64,000 bases of DNA from G963665085 sp963665085. Its GTDB lineage: Bacteria; Bacteroidota; Bacteroidia; Bacteroidales; JAAAOM01. This document shows positions 53,413-61,091 of this stretch, one piece after another. Under the pieces are notes generated by a model. It had not been told where the DNA came from, did not search any database, and saw nothing but the letters and a program-made list of their open reading frames with translations. A program made the translations under genes and the position numbers. The DNA lies in the NCBI GenBank assembly GCA_963665085.2, contig CAXXXS010000001.1, positions 3,720,001-3,784,000 on the forward strand, written 5' to 3'. The first letter of the stretch is position 1. The number at the start of each line of letters is the position of its first letter.

Positions 53413-54567
53413 ATGAGAACGTCACTACCATACCTTATAGATACTACCCTCCGGGACGGCGAACAAGCTCCGGGGGTAGTTTTCTCCCTGGAAGAAAAAT
53501 TGAAAGTAGCAGAATTTCTTCATGAACTAGGTGTGGACGAAGTAGAGGCAGGAACTCCAGCTATAGGTGCAGATGAGCAGGAAGCTATCAAAGCTATTGC
53601 AAAAGCTGGGTTTTCTTATAAAACTTCGTGTTGGTGCAGGGCGAAACTTAATGATATAAAAGCGGCCTCAAAACTTGGTACCAGTTCAATAAATATTTCT
53701 CTTCCAGTTTCTGATATTCAAATTGAAACTCTTGGAAAGTCAAAGAAGTGGGTCATTGAAGAGTTGAAATTAATGGTACGTACCGCAAAAGAATTATTTC
53801 CTCATGTCACTTTAGGTGCTCAGGATGCAACGAGAGCAAATACTGATTTTTTAAATGAGTTTGTTTTCTATGCTAGTGAGAATGGAGCAAACAGGATACG
53901 AATCGCTGATACTGTCGGGATTTGTGATCCTTTTGAAATTAACTCATTGTTTACTTTGTTAAGAAAGAACTTTCAATTTGTACAATTTGAGTTTCACGGA
54001 CATAATGATTTGGGAATGGCAACGGCAAATGCTATTACTGCCCTTAAATCTGGAGCTGATTGTGTTAGTGCTACAATTAACGGATTAGGAGAGCGTGCTG
54101 GTAACAGCGTTCTTGAAGAGGTTGTTGCTAATTTATTTTTCAAAGAGAAAATAAAAAAATACAATACATCTGCAATTGCGCCCCTTTGTAATTATGTCGC
54201 TGATATTTCACAAAAAAATCTTCCTGATAATAAACCTCTTATTGGTAAAAAGACGTTTGCCCATGAGTCAGGAATCCATACATCATCAATGTTGCGAAAT
54301 AAGACTGCTTACCAGGTTCTTGATCCTATTGATTTTGGAAATAAAGGAACATTTTTCTCATTTGGAAAACATTCTGGGAAAGCAGCTGTTCTACATTTTT
54401 TTATGCAGAAAAATATATCGCTTACATCAAAAGAAGCAGGTTATATTTTAATGGTAATTAAAGAGAAATCAATTAGATATAAAAAATCAATAGAAGATGA
54501 TGAATTAATGCAGGTTTATATTGATTATAAAAGAGAGTCTGATTATACGTTAAATATATTTCAATAG
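53413..54567 (+). CDS. nifV: Homocitrate synthase
   Basis: NifV condenses acetyl-CoA and 2-oxoglutarate to homocitrate, the organic ligand of FeMo-cofactor. The 384-residue protein has the DRE-TIM barrel active-site strand LIDTTLRDGEQAPGVVFS, the metal-binding HGHNDLGMATAN and the GLGERAGNS loop. HESGIHTSSML near residue 284 is the HxxGxH-type C-terminal motif. Its place in the nif operon argues for NifV and against isopropylmalate synthase; the length also fits, since the LeuA regulatory domain is missing. Confidence 0.95.
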   Translation: MRTSLPYLIDTTLRDGEQAPGVVFSLEEKLKVAEFLHELGVDEVEAGTPAIGADEQEAIKAIAKAGFSYKTSCWCRAKLNDIKAASKLGTSSINISLPVSDIQIETLGKSKKWVIEELKLMVRTAKELFPHVTLGAQDATRANTDFLNEFVFYASENGANRIRIADTVGICDPFEINSLFTLLRKNFQFVQFEFHGHNDLGMATANAITALKSGADCVSATINGLGERAGNSVLEEVVANLFFKEKIKKYNTSAIAPLCNYVADISQKNLPDNKPLIGKKTFAHESGIHTSSMLRNKTAYQVLDPIDFGNKGTFFSFGKHSGKAAVLHFFMQKNISLTSKEAGYILMVIKEKSIRYKKSIEDDELMQVYIDYKRESDYTLNIFQ

Positions 54568-54638
54568 CAATTAATCATTACTCAGAAGTTGTTTAAATTA
54601 GTTAAAATAATAAGATATAATATAAAGATTTATAGGAA

Positions 54639-54782
54639 TGACCACCTAAATACTCCTGAACCGTGTTTACAAGCTCGCTGTAGGCAACGGAGGACTTTAA
54701 GAGTAACTGCAAATAGTTAGGTTATAAGTTGCAGAATAGATGGTAGGATAAGTCACCCTCATAGGGGGATTTAGGGGGTCAC
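54639..54782 (+). repeat. Palindromic element family A, copy with extended left loop
   Basis: The ends are TGACCACCTAAATACTCC and GGGGGATTTAGGGGGTCA. The left hairpin is lengthened by GTTTACAAGCTCGCTGTAGG, the same insertion seen inverted in the right hairpin of the copy at 29491. It occupies most of the gap between nifV and the nif11-like gene. Confidence 0.75.
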
Positions 54783-54828
54783 CTTAGTAAGTAGAATGTA
54801 ATAGTATCTCATTAATAATTAAGAAGCT

Positions 54829-55077
54829 ATGGCAATACAAAATGCAATGAATTTAATAAGAGACGTACAGCAAGATGATGAATTGCGGGAAAAACTATAT
54901 ACTATCCCTCAAAATGATATTGAAGCTTATCTGGATGAGAATGGTTATAAATTTACCCATGGAGAGTTTGAAGATGCCACAAATATGTTGCATGTAAAGT
55001 GTCAATCTTACGAGGAAGCAGAGCAGCTGATGCAGGTTGTTATGTGGTTAAAACTTATGTTGATGGTTTATAATTAA
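54829..55077 (+). CDS. Nif11-domain protein
   Basis: The 82-residue protein fits the Nif11 domain (PF07862-like): a helical N-terminus AIQNAMNLIRDVQQDDELRE, then LDENGYKFTHGEFEDATNML. Nif11 domains are known as stand-alone proteins in nif clusters and as leader peptides of modified peptides. No double-Gly cleavage site or Cys-rich core follows and no maturation enzyme is nearby, so a nitrogenase-related role is likelier. The hydrophobic C-terminus (VVMWLKLMLMVYN) is unusual. The biochemical function is unknown. Confidence 0.7.
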   Translation: MAIQNAMNLIRDVQQDDELREKLYTIPQNDIEAYLDENGYKFTHGEFEDATNMLHVKCQSYEEAEQLMQVVMWLKLMLMVYN

Positions 55078-55088
55078 TGAATCATAAA

Positions 55089-55125
55089 CAGACCTGACAG
55101 CGTTTCTTAACCTGTCAGCGTCGCG
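55089..55125 (+). repeat. REP-type core element after the nif11-like gene
   Basis: AGACCTGACAGCGTTTCTTA followed by ACCTGTCAGCGTCGCG has the same pair of CTGNCAG units as the arms at 49630 and the family B elements, here as a single core unit. Confidence 0.6.
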
Positions 55126-55209
55126 TTGACGTCTAATAAAAGAATGTTGATTCTGGAATGTTTGAAACACGGCTAAATCAATACGAAGAAATAATAATAA
55201 AAAAATAAT

Positions 55210-55521
55210 ATGGGAAAAGTACAATTAAGACCATTGGGAGAGGCAAGGAATATTATTGAAGGGATGGAATTAGAGATTACTCATGTTCATGATGATTTAA
55301 TTTTTATTGAGCATAATGCATTTCTTATGCGATTTGACGATGAATGTGAGAATAATCTGTTTTTACATTTTAACGAAGATTGTGAACCTGATAAAATAGA
55401 TAGTATAACTGCGGAAATTACAAAAAGAGCAGAAAAAGAAGGATTTACAATTATGAAGGACCAAATGTATAAAATGAGGCAAAAGGAAGAAACAGAGGAA
55501 CTAGAAATAGTTTTTTATTAA
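55210..55521 (+). CDS. Unrecognised small protein at the end of the nif cluster
   Basis: The 103-residue protein starts MGKVQLRPLGEARNIIEGME and continues with an acidic segment rich in His, Asp and Glu (THVHDDLIFIEHNAFLMRF). I do not recognise the family. It has no signal peptide, membrane segment or Cys. It follows the nif11-like gene on the same strand and is the last gene before a run of opposite-strand lipoproteins, so it probably belongs to the nif cluster. The two HxH/HD clusters could bind a metal; this is speculation. Confidence 0.6.
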   Translation: MGKVQLRPLGEARNIIEGMELEITHVHDDLIFIEHNAFLMRFDDECENNLFLHFNEDCEPDKIDSITAEITKRAEKEGFTIMKDQMYKMRQKEETEELEIVFY

Positions 55522-55597
55522 AAGGATATTTTGTGCTTTCTACTAGACAAGATAGTATGGGAAATTAATATTTTATAGTTATTTTTTACAGAAAATG

Positions 55598-56383
55598 TCA
55601 ATAATCTTCGCTGAATAATGCCAAAGAAGTAACCGTAATTTCATTAATTGTTTCAGTTGGATATTTCGTCCTAAACTCTTCCGTTAAATCTTGCTTTAAG
55701 TAGCGATAATATCTGGAACTTTCATATTTCTCTACTTCAAAGTTAAATGAATAGTTATTGAAGTCCATTAATATGTCGTTCATGTTAATAATATTCGATG
55801 ATGTAAATGTTCCTGTAATTGTATCTTTCTGATTAGTTATAAATTGTAAATCACCACCTTCAATAGTAGTACAAGATAAATTGAAAATAGAGACCGTATC
55901 AGGCTCGTATGCATCTTCTAGTTCATTGTGGATTGTGGTCTCCAGGCTCTCATTTTCTACATCAATAATAAAAGAATTTTCTACGATAATCAACGTATAA
56001 GAAACAGAAGGAATCACAACAAAAAAATTAGTTAGCAAATCAGATGATAAATCACTTGAGTAGGCAGCGATGGTTCCTAAACCAGTTTTTTTGGCAACAC
56101 AACTATATTCCAAATCTCTCATTTTTTCTGTTTCAAAACCTGAACTTATTAAGTTTATAAAGCTGGTGTCAATATCGCTTATCTCAACAAAAACGAGTAA
56201 AGTATCACCCAAATCAACTGTTATTGAGTCATTGTCAGAAATAAGTTGTTTAGAAGTGTCTTCATATGAATAATAGATTTCAAATTTTTGCTCTTTGGTT
56301 TCTAACTGCTCTTTTTCTTTTTCGCACCTTAAAAGAAGGAACAAGAATGGTAGTGAGAAGATAATATATAATAGCTTTTTCAT
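55598..56383 (-). CDS. Lipoprotein, paralog of the adjacent upstream gene
   Basis: The 261-residue protein has a hydrophobic leader ending in LFLLLRC and an EKEKEQ linker; Arg just before the Cys is unusual for a lipobox, though export is still likely. It shares with the gene 9 bases upstream the segments IYYSYEDTSKQL, VDLGDTL, GTFTSS and LKQDLTEEFRTKYPTETIN, so the two form a tandem duplication. The family is unknown to me. A bacterial Ig-like or other beta-sandwich fold would fit the strand-rich pattern. No catalytic residues stand out. Confidence 0.65.
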   Translation of the reverse strand: MKKLLYIIFSLPFLFLLLRCEKEKEQLETKEQKFEIYYSYEDTSKQLISDNDSITVDLGDTLLVFVEISDIDTSFINLISSGFETEKMRDLEYSCVAKKTGLGTIAAYSSDLSSDLLTNFFVVIPSVSYTLIIVENSFIIDVENESLETTIHNELEDAYEPDTVSIFNLSCTTIEGGDLQFITNQKDTITGTFTSSNIINMNDILMDFNNYSFNFEVEKYESSRYYRYLKQDLTEEFRTKYPTETINEITVTSLALFSEDY

Positions 56384-56392
56384 TTATATTGT

Positions 56393-57214
56393 TTATTTGA
56401 TTTTATTCATAACGGAAAGTGTATTTATGGTTACCTTGTTAATAGTTTCTGTGGGATATTTTGTTCTGAATGCTTCTGTTAAATCCTGTTTTAGGTAAAA
56501 AAAATCAGAATCTTCTTCTTTTTGTTCTAACGTGAAATTGTAGCATGAATTATTATAATTCATTGTTATATCTTCCATTTCGAAAACATCAGAAGAAGTA
56601 AAAGTTCCCGTAATTGTATCGTTTCTTGCTGTAATAAGCTGTAAATCCCCGCCATAAAAAGTAGAGCATGTTAGCCTGTAATTATCAATAAAGCCCGGGG
56701 CATAATTATCTTTCAGTTCAGCTTTAATTTTTGTTGCCAGACTTTCATTTCCTACATCGATAATAAAAGAAGGTTCCTCAACAACTAAAAATGAATATGA
56801 ACAATATGAGATGTTTACATATAAATAATCTATCAAATCAGATGGTAGTTCAGAACCACTAACAAGTGTTATTATAGCTCCAAGCCCCGTTTCTTTAGCA
56901 ACACATAAATACTCATAGCTTCCTGTTTCTTCTGTTTCAAAGTTATCTGTTATAAATATCCGAACAGAGTCTAATTCGGCATTCTCAATATCTGTTATCT
57001 CAATAATTTCAATAGAAAGAGATAACGTATCTCCAAGGCTAATGGTGAGAGTGTCATCATCTGAGGCTAATTGTTTGTTTGAGTCTTTGTATGTATAATA
57101 TATTTTGATATTTTCTTCTCCGGTATTTATATTTACCTGTTCACTGTCTTTTTCGCAACTTAAAAAAAAGAATAAAATAGAGAAAAGAATGAATATTGAG
57201 GTGAGGTCTTTCAT
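56393..57214 (-). CDS. Lipoprotein, tandem paralog
   Basis: The 273-residue protein has a standard lipoprotein signal (FFFLSC, Cys20, then EKDSEQ). Blocks IYYTYKDSNKQL, ISLGDTL, GDLQLITARNDTITGTFTSS and LKQDLTEAFRTKYPTETIN match the downstream paralog. It is the first gene of the pair, 9 bases ahead, so both are probably co-transcribed. Likely a periplasmic-facing or surface-facing lipoprotein of unknown function. Confidence 0.7.
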   Translation of the reverse strand: MKDLTSIFILFSILFFFLSCEKDSEQVNINTGEENIKIYYTYKDSNKQLASDDDTLTISLGDTLSLSIEIIEITDIENAELDSVRIFITDNFETEETGSYEYLCVAKETGLGAIITLVSGSELPSDLIDYLYVNISYCSYSFLVVEEPSFIIDVGNESLATKIKAELKDNYAPGFIDNYRLTCSTFYGGDLQLITARNDTITGTFTSSDVFEMEDITMNYNNSCYNFTLEQKEEDSDFFYLKQDLTEAFRTKYPTETINKVTINTLSVMNKIK

Positions 57215-57294
57215 GATGCTTTGGATTAATAACGAGAAAACCAGTTATGTTTTGTGAAAAAATTAGAACAGAATGTTAAATTTTAAAAGATAAT

Positions 57295-57987
57295 TTATTG
57301 TACATAATAATATCTCCATTGTAGGTTATTTAAAAAGTCATTAGCAAGTACAAAACCAGCTGCTTCCCCTGCAATTCGCGGAATCCATTCAGAATAAGTA
57401 CAGTTGCTTGTACTACAAGAAGCTAATCCCCAGATATAAGTGGTCAAATCATATAATTCATTAGGTACTATTTCTTCTACATGATATCCAATTTCTGATA
57501 AATTTTCAGGATTTATTCCCATAGCATCACCTTCAACATAAAAAATAAAAGGTTTAATTCCATTTGTTATCAATTCATGAGAAGCATATTTGCAAGTAAC
57601 ATAATATGTACCTGCTTCAATTCCCAAAGAGGCAGCTTGAGTATCATCTACTATAGTTTCAATACGGCTAAATAAGGTTGATGAAAAACTATAACCAGAG
57701 TCTATTTTTATGGAAATAGATGTCATATTTTCCAAGATTGTTAATTCATCTTGAGATATTGTTTCTGTACAGTGTTGAATATTATATGGAATTAATTTTT
57801 TAAATGGAATAGTTGTTTTGTATGTGTCAATCATATTTAATATCGTTTGCATCTCATGAGAAATAAAAGTTTCATGTTTTTCTTCTATTTCTGGATTTTC
57901 AATTGTTTGATCATTATTTTCCTCATCAGAACAAGAAAAAAAACATATGCCAATAAAAAACAGGAAAGAGGGAATCGAAATTTTCAT
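57295..57987 (-). CDS. Lipoprotein of unknown function
   Basis: I chose the ATG at 57987 because it gives a normal lipoprotein signal (MKISIPSFLFFIGICFFSC); the longer frame adds 15 residues that would disturb it. The 230-residue product continues with an acidic linker (SDEENNDQ) and a domain containing two Cys close together (GLASCSTSNCTYSEW). I do not recognise the family. It lies 80 bases upstream of the paralogous lipoprotein pair on the same strand. Confidence 0.65.
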   Translation of the reverse strand: MKISIPSFLFFIGICFFSCSDEENNDQTIENPEIEEKHETFISHEMQTILNMIDTYKTTIPFKKLIPYNIQHCTETISQDELTILENMTSISIKIDSGYSFSSTLFSRIETIVDDTQAASLGIEAGTYYVTCKYASHELITNGIKPFIFYVEGDAMGINPENLSEIGYHVEEIVPNELYDLTTYIWGLASCSTSNCTYSEWIPRIAGEAAGFVLANDFLNNLQWRYYYVQ

Positions 57988-58124
57988 GTTTATTATAGTT
58001 TTAATAGTGTGTGAAATGAGAAATAGATACACTCAAAATAAGAAATAAAGGATTAGATATTCAATTAAAATAGATGGTTGAAATGATTTTATAGATAATT
58101 AATGTTATTAACAGGTTAAACACT

Positions 58125-58256
58125 AATGCCGTTTAGTTAAGGTACCAACGCTGTCAGGAGTTACGCATGCTTATAGGTTTAAGTCGCAGTATATCGACCT
58201 GTCAGCATTTTTAAACCTGACAGCGTCAATTATAGAATCGTTAACGAAACAACATT
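58125..58256 (+). repeat. Palindromic element family B, full reference copy
   Basis: The 132-base element has imperfect terminal inverted repeats (AATGCCGTTTAGTTAA at the left, complement of AATGTTGTTTCGTTAA at the right), a central GGTTTAAGTCGCAGTATATC and a right-hand pair of CTGNCAG units. It ends four bases before the stop of the hybrid kinase gene. It carries no open frame, so any movement would need a transposase supplied elsewhere. Confidence 0.75.
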
Positions 58257-58259
58257 CGT

Positions 58260-60563
58260 TTAATATTTTTTTTTGTTTTCAAAGATTGTTTCTTTGATAA
58301 TATTTGTTAATTGAATTTCAGTAAACGGTTTAGAAATATAATTAGCAAAGCCAAAACGAAGGCATCTTTCTTTATCACTTGGAGAAGCAAATGCAGTTTG
58401 TGCTATAATTTTCATGTAAGGGTGGTTTTTTAAAATTTCACTTGTAGCATCGTAACCATTCATTATTGGCATATTTAAATCCATAAGCACCACATCAAAT
58501 TTTTTGGTGTTAGAGTTAATTATTTCTATAGCTTCAATACCGTTTTCTACACAAACTATATTGCTTTTTATATCATCCAATAAAGCCATTAAGTATTGGG
58601 TGTTAATAGTATCATCTTCAACAACTAAAATATTGAGATTTTTTAATGAATAACCAGGTTCTGATATTAAAGCGGAATTTGTATTTTTTTCTGTTTGATT
58701 ATTATCAATTGGGAGGTTTAGGTAAAATTTAGTGCCCACATTTGGTTCCGATTCAAACCAAATATTAGCCTTTAACATGGTTGCATATGATTTGGCTATT
58801 GATAATCCCAGTCCGGAACCTTCGTATGCCCGAGAAAGGCTGGCATCTGCCTGGACAAAGCGATCGAATACAGCTGCTTCTCTGTCTTTTGGGATACCAA
58901 TACCTGTATCTTCGATAAGAAATAGAATATGATTGTCAATTTTTGTATAAGTAACTTTTACATAACCTTCTTGTGTAAACTTAATGGCATTGTTAATAAG
59001 ATTACTTAATATGCTATATACTTTATTAGAATCAGTAATAATGGGGCCAATAATTATTTCTGGGTGTTTCACCTCAAAATGAATATTTTTTTCAGTTGCC
59101 ATATGTTCGAAAAATAACTGAAGCTCATTTATTAATCCCTGAATATTCGTTTCTATATATTCCAGGCTTACACTGCCTGATTCGATTTTTGATATATCAA
59201 TAATATCATTTATAGTATTAAGCATTCGCTCCCCGCTTTTTTGAATAATTTCAATATAGGAGTCCATTTGCTCGATTGATAAACTTGGGGTTTTTAATAA
59301 ATCCGTAAATCCAAGGATTCCATTCATTGGTGTTCTTATTTCATGACTAATATTAGTTAGAAAGGCTGTTTTTAGCTGGTCGCTTTCTTCTGCTTTTTCT
59401 TTTGCAACTTTTAGGTCTTTAATGGTTTTTTTCAATACAGATATATCCTCCATAATTGCGAGAAAGTGGATTATTTTTCCATCAGAATCATAGATAGGGC
59501 TAACACTTAATTTTTCGTGAAACAATTCCCCGCTTTTTTTCTTATTTATAATTTCTCCTTTCCAGTTTTCTCCACTGCTAATAGTTTCTAGGATGTTTTT
59601 AGAGAAAATTTCATCATGATTTTCAGCGTTTAGAAAGTTTGCTTTTTTACCTGTCATTTCTTCGAAAGAAAAACCTGTTTGTTGAGAAAAACCGGAATTT
59701 ATATATTCTATTATTCCTGTGTTATCTGTTATTAATACTCCAACCGTACTTTGTTCAATTGCCTGTGAAAGCATGATGTTGCGCATAAGGAGTTGTTTTT
59801 TTAAACTTAAGTCTTTTAGTATTCCCTGGTAATGGATTTTATCCTCGTGAATAAAGGGGATTAGTGTAAATTCGCAGAACCTGATTTTTCCTGTTTTTGA
59901 GAGAATATCAACGTTAACAACAGTTACTTTTTGTTTATCAGTTTCTGTTTCATATTTTTTCTCTGCTAATTTTTCCCTATGTGATGGTGTTATGAGTGAA
60001 TACAAATCAAATTCAGGTGTATTTAGCTCATCAATTGTATATTCGAAGAATTCTGAGAAGCGCTCATTAATAAATAATAATTTTTTACTGGTTGATAAAA
60101 ACACGGCATTTGGGGTGTTTTCAACAAGAAGCCGGTATTTTAATTCACTTTCCTGCAAATGGTTTAATGCCGATTTTTCTGCCCTCTGAAGACGTTTCTT
60201 TTCAATTGCTGATTTTAAGGATGGGATTAATCGTTTTAAGTTTTGTTTTATTACATAATCATCGGCACCGTTTTTCATGCATTCAACGGCAATATCCTCA
60301 TTCATAGAACCGGTGAGAATAATAAAAGGGACTTCAGGTTTTTCTTTCTGGGCTATAGTTAATGCTTTCATCCCATCAAAGGTTGGCATCTTGTAATCCG
60401 ATAGGATCAATGTTGGATCAAATATCTTTAACATAATGGTAAACTCAGGTTCGGTATCAACACATTCCGAGATAAATTCTATGCCGTTTTGTTTTAATAA
60501 GCGCTCAACCATTTCCCGGTCGGTTGAAACATCTTCAGCAAATAAAATTCTAAGTTTATCCAT
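58260..60563 (-). CDS. Hybrid sensor histidine kinase/response regulator
   Basis: The 767-residue protein has, in order: a receiver domain at about 5-120 (phospho-Asp in LILSDYKMPTFDG), two PAS domains at about 138-255 and 265-385 (ITDNTGIIEYINSGFSQQTG), a HisKA dimerisation domain with His in FLTNISHEIRTPMNG, a HATPase domain (NLINNAIKFTQEG, DTGIGIPKD, GSGLGLSIA) and a C-terminal receiver at about 640-760 (VVLMDLNMPIMNGYD). There is no transmembrane segment, so it is cytoplasmic. It is the last gene of a kinase-regulator-kinase run and could receive phosphoryl groups from the single-domain regulator just upstream. Confidence 0.92.
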   Translation of the reverse strand: MDKLRILFAEDVSTDREMVERLLKQNGIEFISECVDTEPEFTIMLKIFDPTLILSDYKMPTFDGMKALTIAQKEKPEVPFIILTGSMNEDIAVECMKNGADDYVIKQNLKRLIPSLKSAIEKKRLQRAEKSALNHLQESELKYRLLVENTPNAVFLSTSKKLLFINERFSEFFEYTIDELNTPEFDLYSLITPSHREKLAEKKYETETDKQKVTVVNVDILSKTGKIRFCEFTLIPFIHEDKIHYQGILKDLSLKKQLLMRNIMLSQAIEQSTVGVLITDNTGIIEYINSGFSQQTGFSFEEMTGKKANFLNAENHDEIFSKNILETISSGENWKGEIINKKKSGELFHEKLSVSPIYDSDGKIIHFLAIMEDISVLKKTIKDLKVAKEKAEESDQLKTAFLTNISHEIRTPMNGILGFTDLLKTPSLSIEQMDSYIEIIQKSGERMLNTINDIIDISKIESGSVSLEYIETNIQGLINELQLFFEHMATEKNIHFEVKHPEIIIGPIITDSNKVYSILSNLINNAIKFTQEGYVKVTYTKIDNHILFLIEDTGIGIPKDREAAVFDRFVQADASLSRAYEGSGLGLSIAKSYATMLKANIWFESEPNVGTKFYLNLPIDNNQTEKNTNSALISEPGYSLKNLNILVVEDDTINTQYLMALLDDIKSNIVCVENGIEAIEIINSNTKKFDVVLMDLNMPIMNGYDATSEILKNHPYMKIIAQTAFASPSDKERCLRFGFANYISKPFTEIQLTNIIKETIFENKKKY

Positions 60564-60610
60564 TGGTTTAACTTTTTAAATTTTATTAATGAAGGCAATA
60601 ATTGATATTG

Positions 60611-61051
60611 TTAAGGTTTATATTTATTTAAACTCAACCAATAATATCCAATGTCTTGTATTGCCTTAGAAAATTGTGTGAAATCAACTGGTTTAACAAT
60701 ATAGCTGTTAGCATATAATTTATAACCTTCAACAATGTCTTTTTCTTCAGCAGACGAGGTAAGGATAACAATGGGGATTTCCTTTTTGTTTGGGTCATTT
60801 TTTAATATTTTTAAAACTTCCAATCCGCCAATTTTGGGGAGTTTAAGATCCAGCAGGATAAGTTTAATCCCGCTAATATTAAAATCTGAATATTCTCCTT
60901 TTAAATACATCAAATCAAGTGCCTCTGCTCCATCGTTGACATGAAAGACTAAACTGTCAAGATTATTTTTTTTGAAAGATCGGATGGTCATTTCAGCATC
61001 CGTTGGGTTATCTTCAACTAATAAAATATTAATATTATTTGGAATGTTCAT
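60611..61051 (-). CDS. Single-domain response regulator (Rcp1-like)
   Basis: The 146-residue protein is only a receiver domain: the acidic pair in LLVEDNPTDAE, phospho-Asp in LILLDLKLPKIGGLEVL, Thr/Ser in ILTSSAEEKD and Lys in SYIVKPVDFTQF. Its length and the KIGGLEVLK stretch resemble Rcp1-type regulators that partner multi-PAS or phytochrome-type kinases. No output domain is present, so it probably shuttles phosphoryl groups between the two kinases encoded either side, 40 and 47 bases away. Confidence 0.92.
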   Translation of the reverse strand: MNIPNNINILLVEDNPTDAEMTIRSFKKNNLDSLVFHVNDGAEALDLMYLKGEYSDFNISGIKLILLDLKLPKIGGLEVLKILKNDPNKKEIPIVILTSSAEEKDIVEGYKLYANSYIVKPVDFTQFSKAIQDIGYYWLSLNKYKP

Positions 61052-61091
61052 TGGTTTACTATTATCAAATTAAAAGTTAAATCATAATTTT

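Noticed and set aside
53413..54567. Isopropylmalate synthase (leuA) in place of nifV
   Set aside because: The LeuA allosteric domain is missing and the gene lies inside the nif operon, so homocitrate synthase fits better.
54829..55077. Leader peptide of a modified natural product (Nif11-type)
   Set aside because: No double-Gly site with a core peptide and no LanM, cyclodehydratase, radical SAM maturase or exporter gene nearby.
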